Positions 8,320 to 15,856 of a stretch of 32,235 nt of DNA are shown here, piece after piece (the first letter of the stretch is position 1; each line of letters opens with the position of its first letter). The stretch spans positions 1-32,235 of the forward strand of contig JAJYHY010000050.1 of assembly GCA_021784555.1 (NCBI GenBank). The letters run 5' to 3'. Source of the stretch: a bacterium. GTDB taxonomy: Bacteria > Verrucomicrobiota > Verrucomicrobiia > Limisphaerales > UBA8199. Both the position numbers and the translations under genes were made by a program. Below the pieces are notes generated by a model. It ran no database searches. It was not told the DNA's origin and saw only the letters and a list, made by a program, of their open reading frames with translations.

Positions 8320-9075
8320 TCAGCCGGCCCGGTGCGTGCGCAAGATGACGCTGGTGGTGAACAATGAAAACACGATGACCGACAAGAAGAAAATCACGTC
8401 CCTCGAATCGAGGACGCCGCGCTGGAACCCGTCGAAATGCGTAATGACGCTGAACGAGGTAACGATGCTAATCAGCCATGGCGCGGCCCAACCCTCCAGG
8501 AGGCGGATGACTGGCGGGAAGCCGGCCAGGATAAAGAACAGGCACAGGACCACTGAAATGATAAAGCTGACGACTTGGTTGCGCGTCATCGCGGAAGTGA
8601 TGCAACTCAAGGCGAGGTACGCCCCGGCCATAAGCCAGCTCCCGACGTAGGCGGTGAGGATAACACCGTTGTCCGGGCTGCCCAGGTAGTTCACCGTCAG
8701 CACCACCGGGAAAGTCAGCACCAGGGCCAATGCCAGAAATAACCACGAGGCAAGGAACTTCCCCACGATGGCCTCCCAGGGCGTAATCGGCATCGTCAGC
8801 AGCAGCTCGATTGTCCCGACCCGCCTCTCTTCCGCCCACAGCCGCATCCCAACGGCGGGCACCAGGAACAGATAAAACCAGGGATGCCAGTCAAAAAAGG
8901 GATGCACCAGCGACGCTTGCGGGATGCGGCCGGGCTCAAAAAACCCGCCCACCATGAAGGTGAAAAAACCGCAAAGCAGGAGGAATATGACGATGAAAAC
9001 GTAAGCGAGAGGGGAGGAGAAATAGGCGCCCAACTCGCGCTTGGTGATGGCTTTGATATGTGACCAACTGTTCAT
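8320..9075 (-). CDS. ABC-2 type permease, GldF-like
   Basis: 251 residues with six predicted membrane helices. After the KRELGAYFSSPLAYVFI start and first helix it shows RLWAEERRVGTIELLLTMP, the conserved cytoplasmic coupling segment of GldF/NosY-type ABC-2 permeases, followed by ITPWEAIVGKFLASW. Usual length for the family is 240-260, so it is complete. The start ATG at 9075 overlaps the ATPase stop as ATGA, which implies translational coupling. It should form the membrane channel driven by the ATPase and assisted by the GldG-like and DUF4340 proteins. Confidence 0.93.
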   Translation of the reverse strand: MNSWSHIKAITKRELGAYFSSPLAYVFIVIFLLLCGFFTFMVGGFFEPGRIPQASLVHPFFDWHPWFYLFLVPAVGMRLWAEERRVGTIELLLTMPITPWEAIVGKFLASWLFLALALVLTFPVVLTVNYLGSPDNGVILTAYVGSWLMAGAYLALSCITSAMTRNQVVSFIISVVLCLFFILAGFPPVIRLLEGWAAPWLISIVTSFSVITHFDGFQRGVLDSRDVIFFLSVIVFSLFTTSVILRTHRAG

Positions 9076-10028
9076 TTCTTTTCTTCGGTTGCCGTGTCGG
9101 GCATGGTGATGCTCCTAAAGACCTCGTCCAGCCGCCCTTCCTCGGTGTGCAATTCCTCAATCCGCCAGCCCTGGGCGGCGTCGGCGATGCTCCCCGCCAG
9201 GACACCGTTGACGTTAGGCTTGGGAAACACCCGGGCGGTGACACTCGTAGCGTCTTCCCGGAGAATAGCGGTGCGTTTGACGGCCGACAACTGCGCCATC
9301 CGCTCGTTGATCGCGGCGGCGCTGATGCCCGTGACGCGGAGCGTCACCGCGCCGGCCCACTCGGACTTGGAGCGCAACTGGTGAGGCGTGCCGTTGGCCA
9401 CGATCTTGCCGCGGTCGATAATAATGGCGCGCGTGCAGGCCGCATCCACCTCCTCGAGAATGTGGGTGGAGAAAATGATGGCCTTCTTCTCGCCCATTCG
9501 CCGGATTAATTGCCGGATTTCGTGCTTCTGATTGGGGTCCAGGCCGTCGGTCGGTTCATCCAGGATGAGCACGTCGGGGTCGTGAATAATGGACTGGGCA
9601 AAACAGGTCCGGTGCCGATAGCCCTTGGAGAGGGTTTCAATGCTCTGATGCAGCACCGGCTCCAGGAAGCACGTCCCCACCACGCGATGAACCGCTTTCT
9701 TCTTGGCGTCGCCCCTCAGGCCGCGGATTTCAGCCGTGAAGTTCAGGAAACCATACACCGTCATGTCCGTGTACGCGGGGGCATTCTCCGGCAGATAGCC
9801 GATGAGCCGGCGCGCCGCGATGGCCTGCTCCACCACGTCGAACCCGCCGACGGTCACGGTGCCGGAACTGGGCGGAATAAAGCCGGTAATCATGCGCATG
9901 GTGGTGGATTTTCCGGCCCCGTTCGGCCCGAGGAACCCCAGCACCTCCCCGCGCTCGACCGAAAAGGAGATTTCATCCACGGCCCGCTTCGTCCCAAAAA
10001 GCTTTGACAATTCCTGAACCTTTATCAT
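9072..10028 (-). CDS. ABC transporter ATP-binding protein, GldA-like
   Basis: 318 residues. Walker A GPNGAGKST (34-42), a Q-loop position read as YLPENAP with Glu instead of Gln (usual in this subfamily), signature LSKGYRHR (133-140) instead of LSGGQ, Walker B VLILDEPTDGLDPNQ (153-167) and H-loop His189. The last ~90 residues form the regulatory extension common to GldA/CcmA-type ATPases. The residues after the signature, TCFAQSI, differ slightly from the more common VGLAQAL. First gene of the four-gene operon; GGAGG stands nine bases ahead of the ATG. It powers export or membrane remodelling by the GldF-like permease. Confidence 0.94.
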   Translation of the reverse strand: MIKVQELSKLFGTKRAVDEISFSVERGEVLGFLGPNGAGKSTTMRMITGFIPPSSGTVTVGGFDVVEQAIAARRLIGYLPENAPAYTDMTVYGFLNFTAEIRGLRGDAKKKAVHRVVGTCFLEPVLHQSIETLSKGYRHRTCFAQSIIHDPDVLILDEPTDGLDPNQKHEIRQLIRRMGEKKAIIFSTHILEEVDAACTRAIIIDRGKIVANGTPHQLRSKSEWAGAVTLRVTGISAAAINERMAQLSAVKRTAILREDATSVTARVFPKPNVNGVLAGSIADAAQGWRIEELHTEEGRLDEVFRSITMPDTATEEKK

Positions 10029-10061
10029 ACTTCGCCCTCCATTTCAGGCGGAAACCGAACC

Positions 10062-10082
10062 GCCCGGACAACTGGTCCGGGC
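10062..10082. promoter_or_regulatory. Hairpin in the leader of the Gld-type operon
   Basis: GCCCGGAC-AACTG-GTCCGGGC is a perfect 8-bp stem with a five-base loop, 34 bases before the ATPase start. It would be in the 5' untranslated leader if transcription begins upstream. Without a U-tract it is not a clear terminator. The rest of 10029-10428 holds no gene, only this hairpin and a simple-sequence inverted repeat. Confidence 0.4.
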
Positions 10083-10283
10083 ACAGTTAAAAACAGCAAT
10101 TTCACGGTAGTTTCTCTAAGTAGCCACAGTCACACTGCAAGATCGCGCGTGGGGGAAACTTCCATACGCGTTTCGGTGATTTTGGATTAGTGTAGGCAAA
10201 ATGACGTTCAAATTTTTTTCTTATACCGGTCGGGCGGAGCGCGCCCCAGCAGTACCCCCGCATCCCTGCTCAATAAACTCGAA

Positions 10284-10408
10284 ATCCGAAACTCGAAATC
10301 CGAAACAATCTCATAAGCGGCAAAGGGAAACGTTCAAAACAGGCCGGGATCCCGGGTTTTGGTCATTGCCGCTTTTGGATTTCGGATTTCGGATTTCGAG
10401 TTTCGGAT
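10284..10408. repeat. Simple-sequence inverted repeat (ATTTCGG type), copy 1
   Basis: Two 22-base arms, 10284-10305 (ATCCGAAACTCGAAATCCG and on) and 10387-10408, are perfect reverse complements with an 81-base loop. The inner flank at 10353-10389 is identical over 37 bases to 28992-29028, where a second, diverged element lies. Translated, the arms give FGFRIS-like strings that often appear in spurious frames of related genomes. It directly precedes the lipoprotein gene and argues for that gene's later start. Confidence 0.8.
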
Positions 10409-10428
10409 CTGGCAGGGCCATCTTATCA

Positions 10429-10866
10429 ATGGCGGTTCTGCTGGTCGGCCTCACCGGCTGCCGGACCGTTCCACCGTTTCCACTCGTCAATTTGAGCGCG
10501 CCCGGTTGGACGGTGCGTCAAGGCCAGGTCCTCTGGAGGCGGACGAGCCACTCACCGGAAGTGGCTGGCGACATCCTGGTGGCTACCCGGCCGGATGGCC
10601 GGGCGTTCGTGCAATTCACCAAGGCCCCCTTCCCCCTGATTGTGGCTCAAAGCACCGCTCACGAATGGGAAGTCAAGCTCCCCATGCAGGACCAGCGCCA
10701 TGCCGGCCACGGCAAACCCCCCAGACGCCTGATTTGGCTCTGGCTGCCGCGTGCGCTCACCGGCCAACCCCTGCCCCGGGATTGGACATGGCATGAAACC
10801 GCCAAAGGCTGGACTCTGGAGGACGCAAAGAGCGGCCAAAGGCTCAAGGGCTACTTCGCCAAATGA
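10429..10866 (+). CDS. Small lipoprotein, partner of the MMPL exporter
   Basis: 145 residues from the ATG at 10429: a short signal peptide with lipobox VGLTGC (Cys about residue 10) and a mature part containing GDILVATRPDGRAFVQF, KAPFPLIVAQS, RLIWLWLPRALTG and WHETAKGWTLED. The frame is open further upstream, but that part is translation of the ATTTCGG inverted repeat, so the ATG just before the hydrophobic segment is chosen. The size, lipid anchor and position in front of an MMPL exporter recall LolB/LolA-like or DUF3261 proteins of aryl-polyene type loci, which shuttle or place lipids at the outer membrane. That function is inference; I do not recognise the family with certainty. Its TGA overlaps a first, displaced copy of the MMPL start region. 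Confidence 0.7.
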   Translation: MAVLLVGLTGCRTVPPFPLVNLSAPGWTVRQGQVLWRRTSHSPEVAGDILVATRPDGRAFVQFTKAPFPLIVAQSTAHEWEVKLPMQDQRHAGHGKPPRRLIWLWLPRALTGQPLPRDWTWHETAKGWTLEDAKSGQRLKGYFAK

Positions 10867-11023
10867 AGCATCCCCGCCACGAGCATCCCCACCTGGGTGT
10901 CGGGGTCAGTCCTGCACCCTTCTTCCGCCACTTCCCTTCCCTCACCGCGGAAAAAGTGAGGACTGACCCCGCGCCCTAAGCATGCCCTTCGTCGAATGAA
11001 GCATCCCAGCCACGAGCATCCCG
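10854..11023 (+). repeat. 37-bp direct repeat flanking a 71-bp REP-like hairpin element
   Basis: CTTCGCCAAATGAAGCATCC and on (10854-10890) recurs with about five changes at 10987-11023. The second copy contains the present MMPL start codon; the first contains an equivalent ATGAAGCATCCC whose ATG overlaps the lipoprotein stop as ATGA. Between them lies an element bounded by perfect 13-bp inverted repeats, CGGGGTCAGTCCT (10901-10913) and AGGACTGACCCCG (10959-10971). It looks like a miniature or REP-type insertion accompanied by duplication of the gene start. Confidence 0.75.
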
Positions 11024-13512
11024 GGCTCAAACACCCTGGCCGCTGGCTATGGCTGTTCCTGCTGGCGCCGGTCATTATTGGGGTGACCCGGCTCCGCTTT
11101 GACGCCGAGATTTTTGATCTGCTCCCCAGCGACCTGCCGGTTGTCGAGGGTTTGGACGCCTATCAAAAGAACTTCGCCAACGCGCGCCAACTTATCCTCA
11201 CCGTCAAGTCGCCCTTGTCCGATACGACCGAAAACGCCGCGCGCGTCATTGCCGAGAGTCTGCGCCTGCACTCCAACCTTGTAGCTCATGCCACCTGGGA
11301 GCCGCCCTGGCTGGAGCATCCCGAGCAGGCCGGGGAGTTGATGGCCTATCTTTGGTTCAATCAACCGCCAGAGGTCTTCGCCCAGTTGACCAATCGTCTG
11401 GCTCCCTCCACGCTCTCCAACACCTTGGCCTCCACCCGCGAACAATTGGCAACATCCCTCTCGCCCGAAGACATCGCCCGGCTCAGCTATGACCCCTTCG
11501 GCCTGACGCGCCTGCCGCAAAACGTGGCCGGGGCGGCGCCTTCCTTTTCCCAGGGCCAACAGAGCTTTGCCTCGCCCGACGGCAGATTTCGCCTCCTCTT
11601 TGTTGAAGCCAACCGCCCCTTGCGCACCTATCGCGAGTGCCAGCGGTGGCTCATTGGCGTCAAGTTAATTGTAAAACGCACCCTCGCCTCCTTCCGCGGC
11701 CCCACCCAAAACGTTGCCGTCGGCTACACCGGCCGTCCGGCCCTGGTGGCCGAAACGGCGGCGGGCATGCAGCGCGACATCACCATCTCGGTCGGCGGCA
11801 CTAGCGTCATTATCGCCCTTCTCTTCTGGCTGGCGCACCGGCGGGTCAAGCCGATGCTCTGGCTGCTGACGCTTCTGGCGCTGATTCTGGTCAGCACCCT
11901 GGCGCTGGGCGGATTGATTTACGGCGCCATCAACGTCGTCAGCATGGGCTTCGCCGCCATCCTGCTCGGTTTGGCCGTCGATTATGCCGTCGTCCATTAC
12001 CAGGAGGCCCTGGCTCATCCTGACTTAACCATCCCCCAAATCCGTCATGCGATTGCGCCAAGCATTTTTTGGGCCGCCTCTACGACCATCGCCGCGTTCC
12101 TGGTCCTGAACTTCGGCGGATTGCCCGGCCTGGACCAACTCGGCACCCTCGTCGGTTTAGGCGTGGCCCTGTCCGCCTGCATCATGATCTTTGAGTTTCT
12201 GCCTCCGCTTTTTCCCGGCCGCAACGCGCCGCCCCCGCCGGCCGCGAGTCATCCCAGCCACTCTATCATTCCCTCCGACCTTATCGCCCCGGAAGGAGAG
12301 CCGGACGTGCGCCAACCGCCTCCCCCCGTGAGCCGGGCGCGCGTATCGAGTGTCTTTGCCCTTACCGGGGCGCTGGTGACCTTTACCGTGATCGTGCTCA
12401 TCGTGCTCGGCAGCCCCCCGATTGACTCAACCGCCAACGCCCTGCGCCCGCGCAACAGCCCGGCCTACGCGGCCCTGGACCAAATCCAGGCCAATCTCAA
12501 CCAGCAGAAGCAACCCCTCTGGCTTATTGTCCGTGGCCGGAACGAAGCCGCGGTAGCGGATGACCTTGCCCAAGCCCAAGGAATCCTGCGGCACGCCGTG
12601 ACCAATCACCTCATCTCCGGCTTCACCCTGCCCACCCCTATCTGGCCCCGGCCCCAAGACCAGGCCAGGAACCGGGCCGTTGCCCTCAAGCTGGCCTCCG
12701 AAGGCAATCTCCTCCGCCAGGCCGCCCGCGCCAACGGTTTCGCCCCGCGCTCCGTCGCCTTGGCCGAACAGATGCTCAACACCTGGCAGGCCGCCGGAGA
12801 AAGCTCCGGCGCTTTCTGGCCTACCAACGAACTGAGCCGGTGGATCCTTGACAAGGTCTCCGCTCACAACGCCGGAGAGTACCTGGCTCTGGGACTGGTC
12901 AATCCGCCGGCCGAAACCAACGGCCGTCCCGCCTCCGCCGCCGGCCTGTCCCGGTTGACGGCGGAGTTGCGTGCCAAAGGGATGTGGCTCTCGGGCTGGG
13001 AATTGCTCGGCCATGCCATTTTCGCCAGGGTTCAGGGAAACATGTGGAAGGTCATTGCGCCGATGATCGCCCTCGTCCTGGTTTCCCTTTGGCTGGCCTT
13101 TCACAAGAAACGCGAAATCTTCCTGAGCCTGACGGTCCTTACCCTCAGCGGGCTGTGCCTGATCACCGTCATGCATTTCGCGCACTGGTCTTGGAACCTG
13201 CTCAATTTAATGGCCATCCCCCTCATCCTCGGCACCGGCGTCGATTACAGCATCTTCATGCAACTGGCCCTGCGCCGTTACCAGGGCGACCTGCGGATGG
13301 CCTACCGCTCCGTCGGACGCGCCCTACTCTTGTGTGGGGGCACGGCGATAGCCGGGTTCGGCTCGCTGGCCTGGTCCAGCAACGCCGGCATGGCCAGCCT
13401 GGGACGCATCTGCGCCATCGGCATCGCCGGCAACATGCTCATCGCCATTTTCCTTCTGCCGGTCTGGTGGCACCGCATTGTCAGCCATACGCTTGAGCGC
13501 GTACGGCGATAG
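10996..13512 (+). CDS. MMPL/RND family exporter
   Basis: 838 residues with the duplicated RND/MMPL layout: an N-terminal membrane helix, a periplasmic loop (about 35-255), a block of five helices (256-410), a Pro-rich linker (about 410-445), then helix, second loop (470-680) and a second block of helices to the end. Each block has the conserved GxxxDY motif in its fourth-helix equivalent: GLAVDY at 325-330 and GTGVDY at 746-751, the proton-relay residues of this family. Such exporters (aryl-polyene, hopanoid or carotenoid loci) move lipids to the outer membrane; the upstream lipoprotein fits this. No biosynthetic genes are nearby, so the substrate is unknown. No good ribosome site precedes 10996, in line with a displaced start. 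A degraded copy of the 3' end lies at 14966-15105. Confidence 0.9.
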   Translation: MKHPSHEHPGLKHPGRWLWLFLLAPVIIGVTRLRFDAEIFDLLPSDLPVVEGLDAYQKNFANARQLILTVKSPLSDTTENAARVIAESLRLHSNLVAHATWEPPWLEHPEQAGELMAYLWFNQPPEVFAQLTNRLAPSTLSNTLASTREQLATSLSPEDIARLSYDPFGLTRLPQNVAGAAPSFSQGQQSFASPDGRFRLLFVEANRPLRTYRECQRWLIGVKLIVKRTLASFRGPTQNVAVGYTGRPALVAETAAGMQRDITISVGGTSVIIALLFWLAHRRVKPMLWLLTLLALILVSTLALGGLIYGAINVVSMGFAAILLGLAVDYAVVHYQEALAHPDLTIPQIRHAIAPSIFWAASTTIAAFLVLNFGGLPGLDQLGTLVGLGVALSACIMIFEFLPPLFPGRNAPPPPAASHPSHSIIPSDLIAPEGEPDVRQPPPPVSRARVSSVFALTGALVTFTVIVLIVLGSPPIDSTANALRPRNSPAYAALDQIQANLNQQKQPLWLIVRGRNEAAVADDLAQAQGILRHAVTNHLISGFTLPTPIWPRPQDQARNRAVALKLASEGNLLRQAARANGFAPRSVALAEQMLNTWQAAGESSGAFWPTNELSRWILDKVSAHNAGEYLALGLVNPPAETNGRPASAAGLSRLTAELRAKGMWLSGWELLGHAIFARVQGNMWKVIAPMIALVLVSLWLAFHKKREIFLSLTVLTLSGLCLITVMHFAHWSWNLLNLMAIPLILGTGVDYSIFMQLALRRYQGDLRMAYRSVGRALLLCGGTAIAGFGSLAWSSNAGMASLGRICAIGIAGNMLIAIFLLPVWWHRIVSHTLERVRR

Positions 13513-13631
13513 GCCTCGGTTTGGAAGGCGGCAGACGCCATTAAATCCAAGACTCCAACCCCGGTTGTTATCGACAGGCCCGACGGGATGCGCCGGCACG
13601 CCCACGGCCTCTGATCTGACAAACTCGTAGC

Positions 13632-13672
13632 GCCGACTGGTAGTCGGCTGTACCGCCGGTTGGCAACCGGCG
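13632..13672. repeat. Double hairpin element (GCCGACT / CGCCGGTT)
   Basis: Two adjacent perfect stems with three-base loops: GCCGACT-GGT-AGTCGGC (13632-13648) and CGCCGGTT-GGC-AACCGGCG (13654-13672). Elements of exactly this double form are frequent between genes in Pedosphaera-like genomes (from memory). It lies 120 bases after the MMPL stop and may fold in the RNA tail. The remaining 13513-13795 holds no gene. Confidence 0.7.
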
Positions 13673-13760
13673 AACTAACCGTCCCTCAAAACCCGCCGGA
13701 CCGCGAAAATGGACTTTGTCAGTGGCCGTGCCGGCGCGCCGACATTATAAGTCAAAGATA

Positions 13761-13787
13761 TTGACAGTACCAGGATTTTACTATATG
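13761..13787 (+). promoter_or_regulatory. Putative promoter of the marR gene
   Basis: TTGACA (13761-13766) is a perfect -35 match; TATATG (13782-13787) is the best -10 although the spacing is short at 15. The start codon is only eight bases behind the -10, so the transcript would have almost no leader. No Shine-Dalgarno is present. Confidence 0.45.
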
Positions 13788-13795
13788 TCTCTGTC

Positions 13796-14284
13796 ATGAA
13801 TGACACAAGACCCTGGTTTGAAGAGATCGTGATGCCGGCATTGCTCCGGCACGCACGCACTACTTATGGAGCAGCCATGCGCCAAGCCCTGGCCGAGGCG
13901 GGCTACGACGACATTCCGAAGAACGGCCTTTACGTGATTGGCGGGCTGGCGTTGGGCGAGGGTGAAATCCCTTTGGGCCAACTCATCAAGGAGTTGGGCG
14001 TTTCGAAACAGGCGGCGGGACAACTTGTCGATACCTTGGTACTGCGGGGCTATCTTCAGCGCACCATGGATGCGGAGGACCGCCGCAAGCTCACCGTCAC
14101 CTTGACCGAACGCGGACGCGCCGCCGCGGCAGTTCAGGCCAGGGCGCGGGAGAGAATTGACCGGAAACTGCTCGCGTGCGTGGGACAGGATGATGTCAAC
14201 CGCACGCGCCGGACATTAGCGGTGTTGGTGGATATGGGCCATCACAACCATCACAGCGAGGAGAAGGAGGACGGGCACTCTTGA
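13796..14284 (+). CDS. MarR family transcriptional regulator
   Basis: 162 residues with a central winged helix: GEIPLGQLIKELGVSKQAAGQLVDTLVLRGYLQR (about 58-91) is the helix-turn-helix, and AEDRRKLTVTLTERGRAAA is the wing with the DxRRK signature of MarR proteins. Helices at both ends should form the dimer interface. The tail GHHNHHSEEKEDGHS is rich in His and could bind metal or merely be a disordered end. MarR proteins usually repress their own and neighbouring genes in response to small phenolic or oxidising compounds; here no obvious target is adjacent except the MMPL exporter upstream on the same strand. The start codon lies close behind the promoter. Confidence 0.88.
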   Translation: MNDTRPWFEEIVMPALLRHARTTYGAAMRQALAEAGYDDIPKNGLYVIGGLALGEGEIPLGQLIKELGVSKQAAGQLVDTLVLRGYLQRTMDAEDRRKLTVTLTERGRAAAAVQARARERIDRKLLACVGQDDVNRTRRTLAVLVDMGHHNHHSEEKEDGHS

Positions 14285-14900
14285 ACGGAAAGCAGCCAGT
14301 AACCAACAGCGACCGTCCCGGTCGGACCGATTTCAGCATGCCCGAAGAATGGTAAAACTCGCGTGTCGTAAGCGCCTTGATAACTCCAACATAGTCGTCG
14401 GACGAGGCAGGATTCCTCACGGTTCTGTTGGTGAACGTCAAGGTGACTGACCACGTCATCCGGAGGCCTCGGGCGTTGTAGGCGTAACTGCCCCAAGGGT
14501 CGTACCAATCTCCGTTGCGCCCACGCCAGCCTCTAATTGCCCCCCTGTAGCCCGGGCAGTGGTATGCCCTGTCCGTCCATTTCACCGGATAGTATGGCAG
14601 GAGCTTTCCCCACCAGGAGGCCGCATCGCGGGCTTCCTCTGCATTGGGCAACGCGGTGTCCGGAATCGCCAAGTAGTACGGAAACCTGTCTTCGTGGTCA
14701 TCCACGTACATTTGCAGGGCCACCCCCATTTCATGCAGGTGGTTCTTGCAAACGGTCGAACGGGCCCTAGCCTTGGCCGCCGACAGCGCGGGGACCAGGA
14801 GCATGGCCAAAATTGCGATCACGGCGATGACCGCGAGCAGTTCGATCAGCGTAAAGGCGCCGCCCCGGACCTGTCCTTGTGGCTCGGATTGATCTCTCAT
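14196..14900 (-). pseudogene. Truncated prepilin-like protein fused to an antitoxin gene piece
   Basis: From the ATG at 14900 the frame gives 234 residues. It starts with a class III signal (GGAFTLIELLAVIAVIAIL; cleavage before Phe16, Glu at mature position 5) and goes on like the H-X9-DG subfamily of type II secretion pseudopilins (KARARSTVCKNHLHEMG, MYVDDHEDRFPYY, YHCPGYRG, GSYAYNARG). From about residue 169 it changes abruptly into DYVGVIKALTTREFYHSS and LKSVRPGRSLLVT, which matches the N-terminus of the antitoxin encoded at 15608-15856. The last ~30 residues are the antisense of marR. The normal pilin C-terminus is therefore lost and the gene is probably not functional as such; the fused frame may still be translated. 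Confidence 0.75.
14299..14411 (-). pseudogene. Remnant of a vapB-type antitoxin gene
   Basis: About 110 bases that align with 15748-15865, the 5' part of the intact antitoxin gene, at roughly 75-80% identity by eye; for example AGAATGGTAAAACTC and CGTGTcGTAAGCG are shared. The equivalent of the start codon is lost and the piece ends where marR ends. It is read in frame as the C-terminal part of the pilin-like protein. Confidence 0.75.
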
Positions 14901-14965
14901 TACACATTTGGACTGCTCTTCCTGGAAAACGTCACGCCCAATTTGACGCGGTATCCGTGTAAGGC

Positions 14966-15105
14966 CGGTCGGCGGCGCGGGCAACAGGCTCATCGCGAGC
15001 TTCCTTCTGACGGTCCGGTGGCATCGCATTGTCAGCCACGCGCTTGAACGCCTACCGCGATAGCCCTCGGTTTGGAAGGCGGCAGACGTTATCAAATCCG
15101 CGACT
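14966..15105 (+). pseudogene. Duplicated remnant of the MMPL gene 3' end
   Basis: The frame ending with TAG at 15061-15063 reads GNRLIASFLLTVRWHRIVSH and on, and is identical at 20 of 27 residues to the C-terminus of the MMPL exporter (GNMLIAIFLLPVWWHRIVSH). The similarity continues past the stop: 15064-15098 matches 13513-13547 at about 31 of 35 bases, including CGGTTTGGAAGGCGGCAGAC. So gene end and downstream sequence were duplicated together. No start or upstream gene part remains. Confidence 0.8.
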
Positions 15106-15146
15106 GGAAGGACCAGGATTGATTCGCTGAACCAAGCGTGGGGCGG

Positions 15147-15611
15147 TTACGATAGCTTCGGGACGACGGCGTTCAATCCCTCGCGAACCGCCAGTTCGTA
15201 TTGCGAGGCGTCGAAAGTCACAAACAGATCTGTGCCCACCTCGATGGCGTAGGCTACGTGAAGCAGGTCGGTGGCCGGGCATTCTCGCACAAACGCGTTC
15301 GCTAAGCTAATTTCATGGCTCGTTCGCAACACGTCTCGCCAGTCCGCCTCTATATGCTCGAAATATCGGCAACGAACGTCCTCCTCAAGGTTCCGAATAA
15401 CCCGTTTGGCCTCCTCTACGAGCAAGGCGCGTTTGGCTTGCCTCAGTCGTGTGAGTTGCCGAATGCTGTTAAAGACCTCCACTCTATGCCAGGGCGACCA
15501 CCACCATGTTTCATCCTGCTTTGCCTCATAGAACGCCGTTGCTGCCTGCGCATTGGTGTCGTTCCATACGGCGTACCCGACCAGGAACGAGGTGTCCGCG
15601 TAGATTCTCAT
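15147..15611 (-). CDS. vapC: VapC-type PIN domain toxin
   Basis: 154 residues forming a PIN domain. The acidic active-site residues can be read directly: Asp6 (YADTSFLVG), Glu45 (WHRVEVFNSI), Asp115 (CPATDLLHVAYA) and Asp134 (LFVTFDASQ). VapC toxins are Mg-dependent endoribonucleases, often cutting initiator tRNA or the ribosomal sarcin-ricin loop, and are held inactive by VapB. The start ATG at 15611 overlaps the antitoxin stop as ATGA, the normal arrangement with the antitoxin first. All key residues are present and the length is normal, so the toxin is probably active. Confidence 0.92.
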   Translation of the reverse strand: MRIYADTSFLVGYAVWNDTNAQAATAFYEAKQDETWWWSPWHRVEVFNSIRQLTRLRQAKRALLVEEAKRVIRNLEEDVRCRYFEHIEADWRDVLRTSHEISLANAFVRECPATDLLHVAYAIEVGTDLFVTFDASQYELAVREGLNAVVPKLS

Positions 15612-15856
15612 CGCTTCATCGCCTTGAGGATTGCCGTATAATCCGTGACTGGGCGATCACCTCGGATCACCTCACGCGAGCGGCGCAGCAATTGCTCAGC
15701 CGTGCGCCGCGGTCGGCTGCCCGCCTTTGTTACCGTAAAGGCAGGCTCTCCGTGGTCCGTGACCAACAGGGATTGTCCCGGACGGACTGACTTCAGAATG
15801 CCCGGAGAATGGTAAAACTCTCGTGTTGTAAGCGTTTTCACAAGTCCAACGTACAT
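15608..15856 (-). CDS. Phd/YefM-like antitoxin of the VapC toxin
   Basis: 82 residues from the ATG at 15856, or 77 from a GTG at 15841 that gives the usual family start VKTLTTREFYHSP. The N-terminal half with LTTREF and LKSVRPGQSLLVTDHGEPAFTV is the Phd/YefM DNA-binding fold; the C-terminal half (RRTAEQLLRRSREVIRGD and on) is the toxin-binding tail. Antitoxins of this class neutralise the toxin and repress their own promoter. The GTG start has GGA four bases ahead, the ATG has no visible ribosome site, so the choice is open. A damaged second copy of the 5' part is at 14299-14411. Confidence 0.85.
   Translation of the reverse strand: MYVGLVKTLTTREFYHSPGILKSVRPGQSLLVTDHGEPAFTVTKAGSRPRRTAEQLLRRSREVIRGDRPVTDYTAILKAMKR

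Noticed and set aside
10201..10428. Upstream extension of the small lipoprotein by 76 residues
   Set aside because: Consists mostly of the ATTTCGG inverted repeat; a lipoprotein signal must be N-terminal, so the ATG at 10429 is preferred.
12427..13185. 252-residue minus-strand frame opposite the MMPL gene
   Set aside because: Antisense shadow of a conserved exporter, Gly/Gln-rich low complexity, no ribosome site.
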